Shown: positions 45,184 to 45,390 of the stretch, piece after piece | How positions within the stretch are numbered: position 1 is the first letter of the stretch | How the letters are laid out: every line of letters starts with the position of its first letter | Origin: Pirellulaceae bacterium | Lineage (GTDB): Bacteria; Planctomycetota; Planctomycetia; Pirellulales; Pirellulaceae | Reading direction: 5' to 3' | DNA: 45,390 bases | Assembly: GCA_025459265.1 (NCBI GenBank) | Contig: JALOQX010000105.1 | Coordinates: forward strand, 1 to 45,390 | The notes under the pieces: model-generated | What the model saw: the letters and a program-made list of their open reading frames with translations, nothing else | Databases searched by the model: none | Told to the model about the DNA's origin: nothing | Program-made: the position numbers and the translations under genes

Positions 45184-45384
45184 ATGGAAAACCCACCCAG
45201 AACACTCACGGTGACTACCCCGTCTGCGCAGCAGGCTGAGGATCGAGACTACTGGCGGCGTGCGACGCCCGAGGAACGACTCGATGCGGTCGAGCGGTAT
45301 CGCCTGGAAGCAGGGAAGTTCCTCTATGAATATCCAACGCGACTTCGAAGACTTCTTGAGGTTACTCGAGGCCCACGCGGTTGA
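45184..45384 (+). CDS. Small upstream protein of a probable two-gene toxin-antitoxin-like pair
   Basis: The product is 66 residues: a polar start, then DRDYWRRATPEERLDAVERYR and a tail with LRRLLEVTR. The charged YWRRATPEERL pattern resembles small proteins that are commonly encoded just before nucleotidyltransferase genes in bacteria; I recognise the arrangement, not a named family. Its last 59 bases overlap the start of the next gene in another frame. There is no Shine-Dalgarno sequence; the ATG coincides with the predicted transcription start. Confidence 0.7.
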   Translation: MENPPRTLTVTTPSAQQAEDRDYWRRATPEERLDAVERYRLEAGKFLYEYPTRLRRLLEVTRGPRG

Positions 45385-45390
45385 ATATAT
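45326..45390 (+). CDS. Start of a probable nucleotidyltransferase gene (3' partial)
   Basis: A frame opens at ATG 45326 and runs off the window. The 21 visible residues read MNIQRDFEDFLRLLEAHAVE followed by Tyr. This is close to the N-termini of small nucleotidyltransferase-fold proteins, which continue with a (I/V)GGxA(V/L) motif. It overlaps the upstream gene by 59 bases, so the two are translationally linked. Only the first helix is in the window, so the call rests on this short match and on the context. Confidence 0.55.
   Translation, partial: MNIQRDFEDFLRLLEAHAVEY

Noticed and set aside
1..45390. tRNA or rRNA genes
   Set aside because: I saw no cloverleaf with a GTTCRANNC arm in a gap and no rRNA core sequences; a covariance search would settle it.

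Overview
The window reads as accessory chromosome of a GC-rich planctomycete. The signs are a DUF1549/DUF1553 protein with a CxxCH motif next to a Tat-exported DUF1501 protein (the planctomycete-typical pair), a zinc-finger/Ser-Thr-kinase/beta-helix membrane protein, Tat-exported Gfo/Idh/MocA proteins, many secreted carbohydrate-active enzymes, and a dispersed GC-rich repeat of a type common in planctomycete genomes. No rRNA, tRNA, CRISPR array, integrase or intact insertion sequence was recognised.

Layout. 1-3566: DUF1553 (5' end outside the window) and DUF1501. 3742-6075: receptor-like kinase, overlapping tail to tail with a GT4 glycosyltransferase (5967-7286, minus). 7379-8605: Tat-exported Gfo/Idh protein (minus). 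8606-9083: a gene-free block holding two repeat families. 9084-12201: small membrane protein, GH5-like secreted hydrolase, TM2 protein and a secreted Gly/Arg-rich protein. 12528-14245: ABC-2 exporter pair. 14489-16721: DUF202 protein and a secreted beta-helix protein. 16745-17695: decayed chaperone locus (Hsp20 remnant antisense to the end of a truncated DnaJ-like gene). 17705-22299: RND efflux permease and its adaptor. 22554-25440: PAS-SpoIIE phosphatase and an apiosidase-like DUF5060/DUF4038 protein. 25495-26052: pRiA4b ORF-3-like protein.

26099-41850 is a polysaccharide-degradation island. Four minus-strand genes lie in line: GH106-like rhamnosidase, giant (alpha/alpha)-toroid hydrolase, heparinase II/III-like lyase and a DUF4091 protein. 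A divergent plus-strand pair follows: GH62 arabinofuranosidase and a Gfo/Idh oxidoreductase. A rhamnose/arabinose/uronate-containing plant or algal glycan would fit this set, which is inference. 41855-45098 holds a GT2-methyltransferase fusion and a GT39/ArnT-like membrane protein in one operon. At the right edge a small gene overlaps the start of a probable nucleotidyltransferase, preceded by an extended -10 promoter that predicts a leaderless message.

The least routine content is structural. (1) A 15-bp unit (GGGGACAGGAAAATG) occurs as three direct copies at one site and as a 2+2 inverted hairpin at another. (2) A roughly 100-bp intergenic element with a hairpin occurs twice in opposite orientation. 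(3) A perfect 34-bp tandem duplication throws the RND permease out of frame in its last transmembrane segment. (4) A one-base shift breaks the DUF4091 gene. (5) An unannotatable Hsp20 fossil underlies the end of the DnaJ-like gene. Two frameshifts within about 10 kb could be real decay or assembly error, and read-level data are needed to decide.
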